From: Sporosarcina luteola | Lineage (GTDB): Bacteria; Bacillota; Bacilli; Bacillales_A; Planococcaceae | Reading direction: 5' to 3' | Assembly (NCBI RefSeq): GCF_023715535.1 | Contig: NZ_JAMBOI010000014.1 | Span: 1-64,000, forward strand | DNA: 64,000 bases | Part shown: piece after piece, positions 36,255-45,338 of the stretch | Layout of the letters: each line of letters opens with the position of its first letter | Numbering within the stretch: the first letter of the stretch is position 1 | Notes under the pieces: model-generated | Database searches by the model: none | Seen by the model: only the letters and a program-made list of their open reading frames with translations | What the model was told of the DNA's origin: nothing | Program-made: the position numbers and the translations under genes

Positions 36255-37973
36255 TCAATCTTCCATCGTCGATAAGTCGCCTGTCGGCAAATTCAGTTCC
36301 CATGCCTTCAACACACGGCGCATGATTTTTCCGCTTCTCGTCTTCGGAAGCTTATCCTTAAATTCAATTTCCCTTGGTGCAGCGTGTGCGGCAAGTTCCT
36401 TTTTGACGAATTGCTTGATATCATTCTCCAATTCCTCGGAAGGTTCATATCCTTCATGGAGGGCAACGAAGGCCTTAATGATTTCACCACGGACCGGATC
36501 GGGCTTCCCGATGACTCCCGCCTCGACAATTGCCGGATGCTCTAGGAGCTTGCTCTCCACTTCGAATGGTCCTACTCGTTCGCCGCTCGTCATGATGACG
36601 TCATCGACCCGTCCTTGGAAGAAGAAGTAACCGTCCTCGTCCATATAGGCAGAATCCCCGGAAACATACCATTCATCATTCAAGAAATAGGAATCATACT
36701 TCTCAGGGTTATTCCAAATTTGACGCATCATTGCAGGCCAACCTTTTTTGATGGCCAAATTACCCATCCTATTCGGCGGCAATACTTGCCCCCGGTCGTC
36801 AACGATCGCCGCTTCAATTCCCGGAACGGCTTTCCCCATTGACCCCATTTTAATCGGCAACGAGCCGAAGTTGCAGATCGTTTGGGCACCTGTTTCCGTC
36901 ATCCACCAAGTGTCGTGGATCCGCAGCTTGAACACTTCCATCCCCCAACGGATGACTTCAGGGTTCAACGGTTCTCCGACTGAAAGAATATGGCGCAATG
37001 ATGAAAGGTCGTATTTCTTCAACGGTCCCGCACCGGCGCCCATCAGCATCCGGAAAGCAGTTGGTGCGCTGTACCAAACCGTTACACCATACTCTTGAAT
37101 GGATTCGTACCAGCTGTCCGTAGAAAATCTTCCGCCGACAATCAGTGATGTCGCACCTGCCAGCATCGGTCCGAAGATCCCGTACGCCGTGCCAGTAACC
37201 CATCCCGGATCCGCTGTGCACCAAAAAACATCCTCATCTTTCAAATCCAATACCCAGCGTGCCGTCTGCAACTGCTGCACCATCGCTTCTTGCACATGCA
37301 AAACGCCTTTCGGTTTACCAGTGGAGCCTGACGTATAATGGAGCAGCGTCGGAGACTCCTTATCCAGCCACTCTACTTTAAAGTGGGAAGACGCATTCTT
37401 CAAGTGTTTGTTAAAATCTATATGCTTATCATTTTCTTCAATATTTTCGCCAACTAAAAAGATTGTTTTTAAATGAGGCAATTTGTATACAGGGATCCTA
37501 TCCAACAAGTCAGGAGTCGTAACAATCGCTTTCGCTTCGCTGTCGGAGAGCCTATCATATACCGCACCTTCCATGAATGCTTCGAAGAGCGGCCCGACAA
37601 TCGTCCCCATTTTCAATGCTCCCAGTATTGCAAAATACAGCTCAGGAGAACGGGGCATGAAAACGAATATCCGATCCCCTTTTTCCAACGTTGAATGGTT
37701 CGTCAGTACATTTGCAGCTTTATTGGACATTCGTTTCAGTTCGTTATACGTATATGCTTCTTTGCGCGATGCATCTTTGTAAAAGAGCGCCACTTTGTTT
37801 TTCCGATAGGAATTCGCATGACGATCTACAGCCTCGTGCGCAATGTTGATGAGTCCGGTTTCATGCCAGCTGAATTCCTTCTCTGCGTCAGACCATTTAA
37901 AATCCCTCGCTGTTTGGTCATAATCCTGTAATTGATAATCCCCCTGCATTACAGGCAAGTTATTGATTTCCAT
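36255..37973 (-). CDS. acsA: Acetyl-CoA synthetase, acetylation-regulated
   Basis: Converts acetate, ATP and CoA to acetyl-CoA. 572 residues, the same length as B. subtilis AcsA. Motifs: LLHYTSGSTGKPKGVLHVQ, DTWWMTETGAQT, hinge GDSAYMDEDGYFFFQGR and the C-terminal PKTRSGKIMRRVLK. The lysine in that last motif counts as Lys549, the residue acetylated by AcuA and deacetylated by AcuC in B. subtilis. AAAGGGTGAT precedes the ATG at 37973. It is divergent from acuABC. Confidence 0.97.
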   Translation of the reverse strand: MEINNLPVMQGDYQLQDYDQTARDFKWSDAEKEFSWHETGLINIAHEAVDRHANSYRKNKVALFYKDASRKEAYTYNELKRMSNKAANVLTNHSTLEKGDRIFVFMPRSPELYFAILGALKMGTIVGPLFEAFMEGAVYDRLSDSEAKAIVTTPDLLDRIPVYKLPHLKTIFLVGENIEENDKHIDFNKHLKNASSHFKVEWLDKESPTLLHYTSGSTGKPKGVLHVQEAMVQQLQTARWVLDLKDEDVFWCTADPGWVTGTAYGIFGPMLAGATSLIVGGRFSTDSWYESIQEYGVTVWYSAPTAFRMLMGAGAGPLKKYDLSSLRHILSVGEPLNPEVIRWGMEVFKLRIHDTWWMTETGAQTICNFGSLPIKMGSMGKAVPGIEAAIVDDRGQVLPPNRMGNLAIKKGWPAMMRQIWNNPEKYDSYFLNDEWYVSGDSAYMDEDGYFFFQGRVDDVIMTSGERVGPFEVESKLLEHPAIVEAGVIGKPDPVRGEIIKAFVALHEGYEPSEELENDIKQFVKKELAAHAAPREIEFKDKLPKTRSGKIMRRVLKAWELNLPTGDLSTMED

Positions 37974-38086
37974 TCCTATCACCCTTTCGTCAAACATTTA
38001 CCTCTATTATTCTACATTATTATTTCTTTATTTGCTAATAAATTAATATTTTTAGTATTGTTGTTTAATTTGTTATCAAGAAGCTA

Positions 38087-38114
38087 TTTGCCTTGGAGAT
38101 AATTGTTGTATACT
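38087..38114 (+). promoter_or_regulatory. Candidate promoter of acuABC
   Basis: TATACT (38109-38114) is a good -10; TTTGCC (38087-38092) lies 16 bases upstream as a poor -35. No cre match was seen in the acsA-acuA gap, unlike B. subtilis. Confidence 0.45.
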
Positions 38115-38152
38115 GTGAATAAGGTCTATTTAATTGTAGGACGGTGAGTAGG

Positions 38153-38785
38153 TTGGAACATAGGAAAACGTATAACGCGATGGAAGTCAAACATAAGAAT
38201 GGCGACTTGATCATTGAAGGCCCGATTCCCGGCAATGAATTGGCAAACCTTGAATTCCATGAACATTTGATCTCCTTCAGACCGCCTGAACAGCAGCACA
38301 AGGCACTTATCGAAATCGCCGATCTCCCGGAAGGACGGATCATCATCGTCCGTGATATGAACCAAATCGTCGGGTATGCAACGTATTTGTATCCCGATCC
38401 GCTGGAAAGATGGTCGAAAGGCAAGATGGAGAATCTAATTGAATTAGGAGCCATTGAAGTAATTCCGAAATATAGGGGCGGCGGAGTCGGTAAGGCGCTG
38501 CTCGAAGTATCCATGATGGATGATGCAATGGAGGACTATATTATTCTGACGACCGAATATTATTGGCACTGGGATTTGAAAGGGACAAAACTGAATGTAT
38601 GGGAATACCGGAAAGTGATGGAGAAGATGATGAATGCGGGCGGGTTGGAATATTATGCGACCGATGATCCGGAAATAAGCTCACATCCCGCGAACTGCCT
38701 TATGGCGAGGATCGGCAATAGGGTAGATCAGGAATCGATTCAACAGTTTGACAGTCTTCGTTTCATGAATAGATTCATGTATTGA
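38153..38785 (+). CDS. acuA: Protein acetyltransferase AcuA
   Basis: GNAT-family enzyme of 210 residues that acetylates and inactivates AcsA. The acetyl-CoA loop is in GAIEVIPKYRGGGVGKALL (about 105-125); YLYPDPLERWSKGKMENLIE and EYYWHWDLKG are AcuA hallmarks. The start is the TTG giving MEHRKTYN, equal in length to B. subtilis AcuA. A GTG three codons upstream at 38144 is a less likely alternative. It is first of acuABC, divergent from its substrate gene acsA. Confidence 0.94.
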   Translation: MEHRKTYNAMEVKHKNGDLIIEGPIPGNELANLEFHEHLISFRPPEQQHKALIEIADLPEGRIIIVRDMNQIVGYATYLYPDPLERWSKGKMENLIELGAIEVIPKYRGGGVGKALLEVSMMDDAMEDYIILTTEYYWHWDLKGTKLNVWEYRKVMEKMMNAGGLEYYATDDPEISSHPANCLMARIGNRVDQESIQQFDSLRFMNRFMY

Positions 38786-38800
38786 TGGGAGGTTATTCTA

Positions 38801-39448
38801 GTGCTAATTGAAGAGATTATGAAAAGGGATGTCTCCTCCCTTTCACCTGAGGATACCGTTAGCGATGCTTTGACGATCATGCAGAAAAAGAAAATACGGC
38901 ATCTTCCGATCGTATCGGATGATAAAGGGCTGGTCGGCATCGTAACGGACCGTGATTTGAAAGAGGTCGTCCCTTCCCTTTATTCCGACTCTGGAGATGC
39001 AAGCGTTTACAAAATTCCCTTGTCTGAAATCATGACAAAAAATCCGATCAGTGGCCACCCAATGGATTTTGTCGAAGAGGCGGCAGTCATTTTTTACGAT
39101 AATCAAATCGGCTGCCTTCCGATTGTTTCGGGCGGAAAGCTTGTCGGCATCATTACAGAAACAGATCTGCTGTATAAGTATATCGAGTTGACTGGAGTCC
39201 ACCAGCCGGGCTCACAAATCGAAGTCCGCGTACCGAATATACCCGGCATCCTCTTTGAAGTGTCAAAAGTGTTCCATCAACATAAATTGAATGTGCTAAG
39301 TGTTCTCGTATATCCAGATAAGGAAAATGAAGATAATAAAATACTTGTCATTCGCGTCAAGACGATGAATCCGCTTACTGTCATAAATGGCTTGCGGAAT
39401 AGTGGATTTGAAGTGCTCTGGCCGAATGTACCAGGCATTGACTTATGA
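38801..39448 (+). CDS. acuB: AcuB, CBS-ACT domain protein
   Basis: 215-residue protein with two CBS motifs (about 1-60 and 75-135; HLPIVSDDKGLVGIVTDRD and CLPIVSGGKLVGIITETD) and a C-terminal ACT-like domain (about 140-215). It likely binds an adenine nucleotide and tunes the acetate/acetoin system; its precise role is not settled. The start is GTG, seven bases after GGGAGG. Its last four bases overlap the start of acuC (ATGA), so the two are translationally coupled. Confidence 0.93.
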   Translation: MLIEEIMKRDVSSLSPEDTVSDALTIMQKKKIRHLPIVSDDKGLVGIVTDRDLKEVVPSLYSDSGDASVYKIPLSEIMTKNPISGHPMDFVEEAAVIFYDNQIGCLPIVSGGKLVGIITETDLLYKYIELTGVHQPGSQIEVRVPNIPGILFEVSKVFHQHKLNVLSVLVYPDKENEDNKILVIRVKTMNPLTVINGLRNSGFEVLWPNVPGIDL

Positions 39449-40605
39449 TGAAAGACGCTGTTTTCATTTATTCCGAAGAACAACTTGGCTATTCATTCTC
39501 AGACACTCATCCATTCAATCAAAAGAGGATAGTGTTGACGTTGGATCTGTTGAGGAAATCTAATGCGATATCCGATGAAGACATAATTCTACCGAGAATT
39601 GCATCCGACGAGGAATTATTATTGGCACATGATCCGAAGTTCATCGATATTGTGAAACGGGCTGGCCAGGGGCTGATAAGCGATGAGGTCGGCTCCGTAT
39701 ACGGCATCGGGACTGAAGACACTCCAATATTCCCAAATATGCACGAAGCGAGTGCGATGCTTGTCGGGGGGACGTTGACAGCAGTCGATGAGGTAATGGA
39801 AGGAAGGGCGAAATACGCTTTGAACTTGGGAGGCGGCCTCCACCATGGCTTTCAGGGCAAGGCATCGGGGTTCTGCGTCTATAACGACAGCTCGGTCGCC
39901 ATTAAATATATTCAAAAAAAATACGGTGCACGTGTGCTCTATATCGACACGGATGCACATCATGGCGATGGAGTACAATGGACATTTTATGATGATCCGG
40001 ATGTCTGCACGCTTTCCATACATGAAACAGGACGATATCTTTTTCCGGGGACTGGGGCTATTACTGAACGCGGAAATGGCGATGGGTACGGTACTTCATT
40101 TAACTTCCCAATTGATGCTTTCACGGAGGACGAGTCATTTCTTGATATTTACAAGACCGCTATCGAGGAGATCGCCGCTTTTTTCAAGCCGGATGTCATC
40201 TTGACCCAAAACGGGGCGGATGCTCATTATTTTGATCCCCTCACCCATTTGTACGGAACGATGAAAATTTATGAAGAAATACCTCGCATCGCACGTGAAA
40301 TCGCAGATCGATATTGTGATGGTAGGTGGATTGCCGTCGGCGGCGGAGGCTATGACATATGGCGAGTTGTTCCGAGGGCGTGGGCTCATGTTTGGCTAGC
40401 GATGAAACAACTGCCGGCTCCTACGGGTAGATTGCCTGACGCATGGCTTAAAGCCTGGCAGGGCGAGTCCCCTGTACCTTTCATTGAAACGTGGCAAGAT
40501 CCGGATCCGTTATATGAGCCGATTCCTCGCAAGGTGGAAATAACAGAGAAAAATTCTCAAATGCTTGAACGTGCATTACATATTGTGAGGAGTCAACGAT
40601 TATAG
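39445..40605 (+). CDS. acuC: AcuC, class I histone deacetylase-like protein deacetylase
   Basis: Zinc-dependent deacetylase of 386 residues that removes acetyl from AcsA and reactivates it. The catalytic pair is in NLGGGLHHGFQGKASGFC. Zinc ligands are Asp and His in YIDTDAHHGDGVQ and Asp in QNGADAHYFDPL. GGGGYD holds the transition-state Tyr. It overlaps acuB by four bases. With acuA next door and acsA divergent, the window contains the full reversible acetylation switch except a sirtuin. Confidence 0.95.
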   Translation: MMKDAVFIYSEEQLGYSFSDTHPFNQKRIVLTLDLLRKSNAISDEDIILPRIASDEELLLAHDPKFIDIVKRAGQGLISDEVGSVYGIGTEDTPIFPNMHEASAMLVGGTLTAVDEVMEGRAKYALNLGGGLHHGFQGKASGFCVYNDSSVAIKYIQKKYGARVLYIDTDAHHGDGVQWTFYDDPDVCTLSIHETGRYLFPGTGAITERGNGDGYGTSFNFPIDAFTEDESFLDIYKTAIEEIAAFFKPDVILTQNGADAHYFDPLTHLYGTMKIYEEIPRIAREIADRYCDGRWIAVGGGGYDIWRVVPRAWAHVWLAMKQLPAPTGRLPDAWLKAWQGESPVPFIETWQDPDPLYEPIPRKVEITEKNSQMLERALHIVRSQRL

Positions 40606-40641
40606 CGTGGCAAGGTGAGTGAAATGAGCTATTACATGAAG

Positions 40642-40676
40642 AAAGCTGTTCCGGGAATTTCTCCGGAACAGCTTTT
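40642..40676. terminator. Bidirectional terminator, acuC / ccpA
   Basis: Stem AAAGCTGTTCCGG / CCGGAACAGCTTT with loop GAATTTCT. It overlaps the last base of ccpA. Confidence 0.92.
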
Positions 40677-41674
40677 CACTTCGTCGACTGGCGTTCTTCC
40701 TTATGGTACGGCAGGATGACATTCACATCATCGACTTCCTCGCCGTTCATCAGTTTCGTCAATAATCTCATCGAAACTGCACCCAAGTCATATAGCGGGA
40801 CGATAATGGCAGTTAATTGTGGCCTTACTGCGCGAGAAAGCAAAGAATGCTGGAAGCAAATCACTTCGTAATCATCAGGCACCGAAAATCCATCATCCCT
40901 GATTCCGTTTAGTACACCAACTGCTATTTCATCATTGCCGGCAAAGATGGCGGTCGGCTTCTCTTCAAGATTACGGATAACGTTCCACTTTTCATAAGCG
41001 TCATCATACGTATTATCCGTTTCAATGAAAAACTCTTCAAAAAGAGGAAGTCCAGCTTCCTTCACTGCACGCTCATATCCTACTTTCTTGCATAGCCGAT
41101 TGATATCCCTCGACATCGGACCGCTCACATGCACGATGCGCTCATGACCATTATCAATCAATTTTTTCACCGCTTCATAGGCCGCTTCCTCATGGTCTAT
41201 GTTCACTGTCGGCAAGTCGGTGTTATCTCCCAATGTACCGGCCAAAACAATCGGAACGTTCGCCGTCGCCATTTCCGACCGGATTTCATCTGTCAGGGAA
41301 TCACTCATGAAGATGAGACCATCAACTTGTTTTCCGAGATGATCCTCTAATAGCTCAAGTTCCCTTGTTGCCCGCTTGTCCGAGTTGGACAGTATGATAT
41401 TGTATTCGTACATCGTCGCAATATCCGCAATACCGCGCGAAAGTTCGGCATAATAGCTTTTTGAAATATCCGGAACGATGACACCTACTGTTGTCGTTTT
41501 CTTACTTGCAAGCCCTCTTGCTACGGCATTCGGGCGATAGCCAAGTCGTTCAATGCATTCAAGCACTTTTTTACGTGTTGCGGGTTTTACGTTCTGGTTT
41601 CCGTTCACTACACGGGAAACCGTAGCCATGGAAACATTTGCTTCTCTCGCTACATCATAAATAGTTATAGCCAT
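40676..41674 (-). CDS. ccpA: Catabolite control protein A
   Basis: LacI/GalR-family global regulator of carbon metabolism, 332 residues. The N-terminal HTH reads [20 protein letters not shown] followed by the hinge helix [13 protein letters not shown]; the periplasmic-binding-protein-like core follows. With HPr-Ser46-P it binds cre sites. Its place beside acuC and aroA is the same as in B. subtilis. GAAGGAG precedes the ATG. A cre-like site lies elsewhere in this window at 23858. Confidence 0.96.
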   Translation of the reverse strand: MAITIYDVAREANVSMATVSRVVNGNQNVKPATRKKVLECIERLGYRPNAVARGLASKKTTTVGVIVPDISKSYYAELSRGIADIATMYEYNIILSNSDKRATRELELLEDHLGKQVDGLIFMSDSLTDEIRSEMATANVPIVLAGTLGDNTDLPTVNIDHEEAAYEAVKKLIDNGHERIVHVSGPMSRDINRLCKKVGYERAVKEAGLPLFEEFFIETDNTYDDAYEKWNVIRNLEEKPTAIFAGNDEIAVGVLNGIRDDGFSVPDDYEVICFQHSLLSRAVRPQLTAIIVPLYDLGAVSMRLLTKLMNGEEVDDVNVILPYHKEERQSTK

Positions 41675-41780
41675 TGACGAATCTCCTTCCCATCAGTATG
41701 TATTCGCTTACTTTCATTATAAACAAAACACCGGATCCTTGAAAGGTCCGGCGCTGTTTATAGAATAATACAAATGTAGT

Positions 41781-41908
41781 CAATTACGCCTTGGCGTAAT
41801 TGCGTCCGGATTTTTATCGAGCAAGCTCGATAAACTCCTCTAAAAATCCGTGACATCCGCCGGAGGCTTCTAACTTAATCCAGCCTGTCAGGGCTGGATT
41901 AAGTTAGA
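41781..41908. repeat. Modular three-hairpin element, copy 2
   Basis: Hairpin 1 is CAATTACGCC-TT-GGCGTAATTG (41781-41802). Hairpin 2 is an outer stem GGATTTTTA / TAAAAATCC with an inner TTTATCGAGC / GCTCGATAAA (41808-41849). The linker GTGACATCCGCCGGAGGCT (41850-41868) is identical to copy 1. Hairpin 3 is a 17-base-pair stem starting TCTAACTTAATCCAGCC (41869-41908). It lies at the 3' end of aroA and overlaps its stop codon, perhaps serving as its 3' hairpin; no U-run follows. Confidence 0.85.
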
Positions 41909-42986
41909 CAGTTTGATGGGTGTTCATGAATCTTTGAATTTCAGCGTAGAACTCATCGAACTGTTTGATATCCATTTGCTGTGCAGCATCGGATAAAGCT
42001 ACAGCCGGATCAGGATGCACTTCCGCCATGACACCGTCCGCACCGACAGCAATTGCCGCTTTTGCAGTCGGTAGCAACAAGTCTTTTCTGCCTGTCGAGT
42101 GAGTGACGTCTACGAATACCGGTAAATGCGTTTCCTGTTTTAAAATCGGAACTGCCGAAATGTCCAATGTGTTCCGGGTAGCCCGCTCATATGTACGGAT
42201 TCCTCGTTCACATAGCATGATCTGGCTATTCCCTTTGGAAATGATGTATTCAGCCGCATTGATGAATTCATCAATTGTTGCAGCCAATCCACGCTTCAGA
42301 AGGACTGGTTTATTCGCCATGCCCGCTTCCTTCAGCAATTCAAAGTTTTGCATATTGCGCGCTCCGATTTGAATCACATCGATATAATCGAGTGCTTCTT
42401 CCAAATGGGAAGGCGTAATAATTTCTGTCACGATTGATAAGCCTGTTTCATCCGCGACCCGTTTCAATATTTTTAATCCCTCAAGTCCAAGCCCTTGGAA
42501 ATCATAAGGGGATGTACGCGGTTTATAAGCGCCGCCTCTTAGCATCGTCAATCCCTTAGCTTTGATGGATTGGGCAACTGCAAGAACTTGTTCATATGAT
42601 TCAACGGCACATGGACCAAAGATGAAAGTCGGTTCCCCATTTCCGATCTTTTGCCCGTTCACATCTACAATCGTATCTTCCGGCTTGCGTTCACGGGAAA
42701 CAAGCAATGCATTGCGTTGCTCATCTTCTTGAATTTCGAGGGCGGACATGAAGATGCCTTTAAAGATTTGTTCTAATACCCCGTTTGGAATCGGTCCGTT
42801 GTTTGATTGAACCAAAGCGTTGAGCATTTCCCTTTCGCGGATCGGATCATATCTGTTGACACCTTGCTTTTCCTTTACTCTGCCAATTTCCTGGACAACC
42901 GAAGTTCTCTCATTAATCAAGTCCAATATTTTGGTATTCAACGCATCTACCTGAACCCGAAGCTGATCTAAATCATTTTGTCTCAT
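41904..42986 (-). CDS. aroA: Bifunctional chorismate mutase / DAHP synthase
   Basis: First enzyme of the shikimate pathway, joining PEP and erythrose 4-phosphate, fused to an AroQ-type chorismate mutase that serves as the allosteric site. It has 360 residues: mutase at about 1-90 ([20 protein letters not shown]), then type I-beta DAHP synthase with [27 protein letters not shown] and [14 protein letters not shown]. In B. subtilis prephenate inhibits it through the mutase domain. The ATG at 42986 follows GGAGG. The 3' end reaches into the repeat element. Confidence 0.95.
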   Translation of the reverse strand: MRQNDLDQLRVQVDALNTKILDLINERTSVVQEIGRVKEKQGVNRYDPIREREMLNALVQSNNGPIPNGVLEQIFKGIFMSALEIQEDEQRNALLVSRERKPEDTIVDVNGQKIGNGEPTFIFGPCAVESYEQVLAVAQSIKAKGLTMLRGGAYKPRTSPYDFQGLGLEGLKILKRVADETGLSIVTEIITPSHLEEALDYIDVIQIGARNMQNFELLKEAGMANKPVLLKRGLAATIDEFINAAEYIISKGNSQIMLCERGIRTYERATRNTLDISAVPILKQETHLPVFVDVTHSTGRKDLLLPTAKAAIAVGADGVMAEVHPDPAVALSDAAQQMDIKQFDEFYAEIQRFMNTHQTV

Positions 42987-43064
42987 CGTTATGTCTCCTC
43001 CCCGCACACATCATTCCCTGTTCGAAGTGGGAAATCTATGTTACATTTTTGTATAATAGAACTA

Positions 43065-43093
43065 AGTATAATGAAAAGTATTTGAAAAGTCAC
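43065..43093 (-). promoter_or_regulatory. Candidate promoter of aroA
   Basis: On the minus strand GTGACT (43088-43093), 17-base spacer, TATACT (43065-43070), about 78 bases before the aroA start. Confidence 0.4.
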
Positions 43094-43099
43094 GTCATT

Positions 43100-43127
43100 T
43101 TTACAAATTGTTTAATTTCGTTAGTAT
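43100..43127 (+). promoter_or_regulatory. Candidate promoter of the FtsA-like gene
   Basis: TTTACA (43100-43105), 16-base spacer, TAGTAT (43122-43127), ending 24 bases before the proposed start codon. Confidence 0.4.
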
Positions 43128-43151
43128 TTGACGAAAAAGGGGTGTATTATT

Positions 43152-45278
43152 CTGTCGAACAAACTTTTCGCACTTGATATCGGTACACGTTCTGTTGTTG
43201 GCATCATTCTGACCGAACAGGACGGCATATACCACGTCGCCGATCTCGTCATAGTCGAACATAAGGACCGCTCCATGATCGATGGGCAAATACATAATAT
43301 TGTAAGCGTCGCAACTGTCATTTCAGAAATAAAATCCATGTTGGAGAAGCGACATGGGACGCTGAATAGAGTAAGTGTCGCTGCAGCTGGACGGGCATTG
43401 AAAACGATGGAAGGATCCATGACGATTGAAATTGCGGGAAAACCCCTATTCAATTCCGAGGATATTAACAGGCTTGAATTGGCTGCGGTTCAACAGGCCC
43501 AGCAGAAATTACTTTCTACAGCATCGACTGCCGACGATTATTATTATTGTGTAGGGTATTCGGTTCTTCACTATAAGTTGGATGGTAATGAAATCGGCAG
43601 TCTGATTGATCAGGCGGGCAGGTCAGCAACTGTAGAAGTTATAGCGACATTCCTCCCCCGTGTCGTCGTCGAATCGCTCCTGTCCGCTTTGAAGCGGGCT
43701 GGCCTTGAAATGGAGGCGTTGACACTCGAGCCGATTGCCGCCATTAATGTGCTGATTCCCCAATCCATGCGCAGATTGAATGTCGCGCTTGTCGATATCG
43801 GGGCGGGTACATCGGATATCGCCATTACGGATAATAATACGGTCGTCTCCTATGGCATGGTTCCGATCGCAGGCGACGAAATTACAGAGGCGCTCAGCAA
43901 CCATTTTCTTCTTGACTTCCCGGTAGCTGAAGTTGCAAAACGGTCACTTTCATCAGATGAAACGATTACAATGTCGGATATACTTGGATTCGAACAGCAA
44001 GTACCTTCATTGGAAGTAGTATCTATTATCAAGCCTGCTATCGAGAAGCTGGCATCGAGCATCGCTGATGAAATCAAAAGGCTCAATAATAGCAAATCTC
44101 CCCAAGCCGTCATGGTTGTAGGTGGAGGAAGCCTCACACCACTTCTACCAAAGGAATTGAGCATTCGGCTTGATTTGCCTGAAAACCGTGTCGGTATCCG
44201 GGGACTTGATGCGTTGTCGGATGTCACTTGGTCAGAAGGCATCGTTTGCACCCCTGCGCTAGTAACGCCAATTGGGATCGCAATCGCAGCGAGAAGAGCA
44301 CCGATCCATTATATGTCGGTCACTGTCAATGAAAAAACAATTCGATTATTTGAATTGAAAGAGATGACGGTCGGGGATGCTTTGCTCGCCGCAAATATTA
44401 AGGCAAGACAACTTTACGGCAAGCCGGGAATGGGAATGTCGATTACTTTGAACGGCAGCCTCATGACGATTCCTGGTGAACATGGTAAATCAGCCAGTAT
44501 ATTATTGAACGGTAGTCCTGCGAGCACAAAAGATTTCATAGCGAATGGTGATCTAATTACGCTAGAACGGGGCAAGGACGGAAAAGATGCATCCCCTACC
44601 ATTCGTGAACTGATCGGAGATATTGATCCAATCGAAGTGAATGTCAATGGTAATAAATATACGATTGTGCCGACTATTGAATGTAACGGCCAACAGGTTG
44701 AGCTCGATACAATAATTCATGATAGGGATCAAATCGTTTACTCACATACAACTAAACTGAGTGACGTGTTATCAGGACTCGACATTAAAACTACTGCCCC
44801 TTTTGAAGTGTATGTAAATAATAAAAGAATTCTACTGGCAGAATGGTCTACCACATTCTTAATTGGCAATATGCCAGTTCCCGCTGATCATCTTCTTAAA
44901 GATGGGGATGAGGTTCGGATAAAGGCACATACTTCACCGACAGTCTGGGAAATTATTTCTGCACTGGATCAGTCAACTCAGTCGACAGCTTCCATTACGT
45001 TCAATGGGCAGCCCGTGACGATAACGAACAGCGGGTCTTCTATTTTGTTGAATGGTCAGCAAGTGGACAATTCATCCATTGTACACTCAGGAGATCGGCT
45101 TACGATAGCGGAAACGGTTCACCGCCCATTCTTGTTCAGCGATATCTTCCTGTTTGTCGATTATTCATTGCCGACGACAGCATCCACTTCCTATCAGTTG
45201 CTGCGCAACGGGGAACCGATCGGATTCAATGATCCGATCTTCAGCGGAGATGCTTTGGAAATCAAATTCAGCTCATGA
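43152..45278 (+). CDS. FtsA-like actin-fold protein with long C-terminal extension
   Basis: 708-residue protein. The first 390 residues have the FtsA/PilM actin fold: KLFALDIGTRSVVGI (phosphate 1), an SHS2-like insertion (VSVAAAGRALKTMEG), ALVDIGAGTSDIAI (phosphate 2) and VMVVGGGSLTPLLP (adenosine). The last 310 form repeated small domains with a recurring ITLNG/ILLNG pattern, possibly beta-grasp. True FtsA is about 420-440 residues with a C-terminal amphipathic helix, absent here, so this is a paralogue whose role in division or envelope assembly is inferred. The start is probably CTG: AAAAAGGGG lies nine bases upstream, while the open-frame TTG at 43128 has no such site. Confidence 0.82.
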   Translation: MSNKLFALDIGTRSVVGIILTEQDGIYHVADLVIVEHKDRSMIDGQIHNIVSVATVISEIKSMLEKRHGTLNRVSVAAAGRALKTMEGSMTIEIAGKPLFNSEDINRLELAAVQQAQQKLLSTASTADDYYYCVGYSVLHYKLDGNEIGSLIDQAGRSATVEVIATFLPRVVVESLLSALKRAGLEMEALTLEPIAAINVLIPQSMRRLNVALVDIGAGTSDIAITDNNTVVSYGMVPIAGDEITEALSNHFLLDFPVAEVAKRSLSSDETITMSDILGFEQQVPSLEVVSIIKPAIEKLASSIADEIKRLNNSKSPQAVMVVGGGSLTPLLPKELSIRLDLPENRVGIRGLDALSDVTWSEGIVCTPALVTPIGIAIAARRAPIHYMSVTVNEKTIRLFELKEMTVGDALLAANIKARQLYGKPGMGMSITLNGSLMTIPGEHGKSASILLNGSPASTKDFIANGDLITLERGKDGKDASPTIRELIGDIDPIEVNVNGNKYTIVPTIECNGQQVELDTIIHDRDQIVYSHTTKLSDVLSGLDIKTTAPFEVYVNNKRILLAEWSTTFLIGNMPVPADHLLKDGDEVRIKAHTSPTVWEIISALDQSTQSTASITFNGQPVTITNSGSSILLNGQQVDNSSIVHSGDRLTIAETVHRPFLFSDIFLFVDYSLPTTASTSYQLLRNGEPIGFNDPIFSGDALEIKFSS

Positions 45279-45290
45279 ATTAACTATGTA

Positions 45291-45330
45291 AAAAAGCCAG
45301 TCAGCCACTTCACTAAGGGCTGTCTGGCTC
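45291..45330. terminator. Terminator between the FtsA-like gene and ytxH
   Basis: Arms AGCCAGTCAGCC and GGCTGTCTGGCT with one mismatch, followed on the minus strand by TTTTT. It best serves ytxH; the plus-strand tail CATTTTA is weak. Confidence 0.8.
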
Positions 45331-45338
45331 ATTTTATT

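Noticed and set aside
35893..36303. Pro/Leu-rich minus-strand frame
   Set aside because: Antisense image of the Asn/Gly-rich PBP tail.
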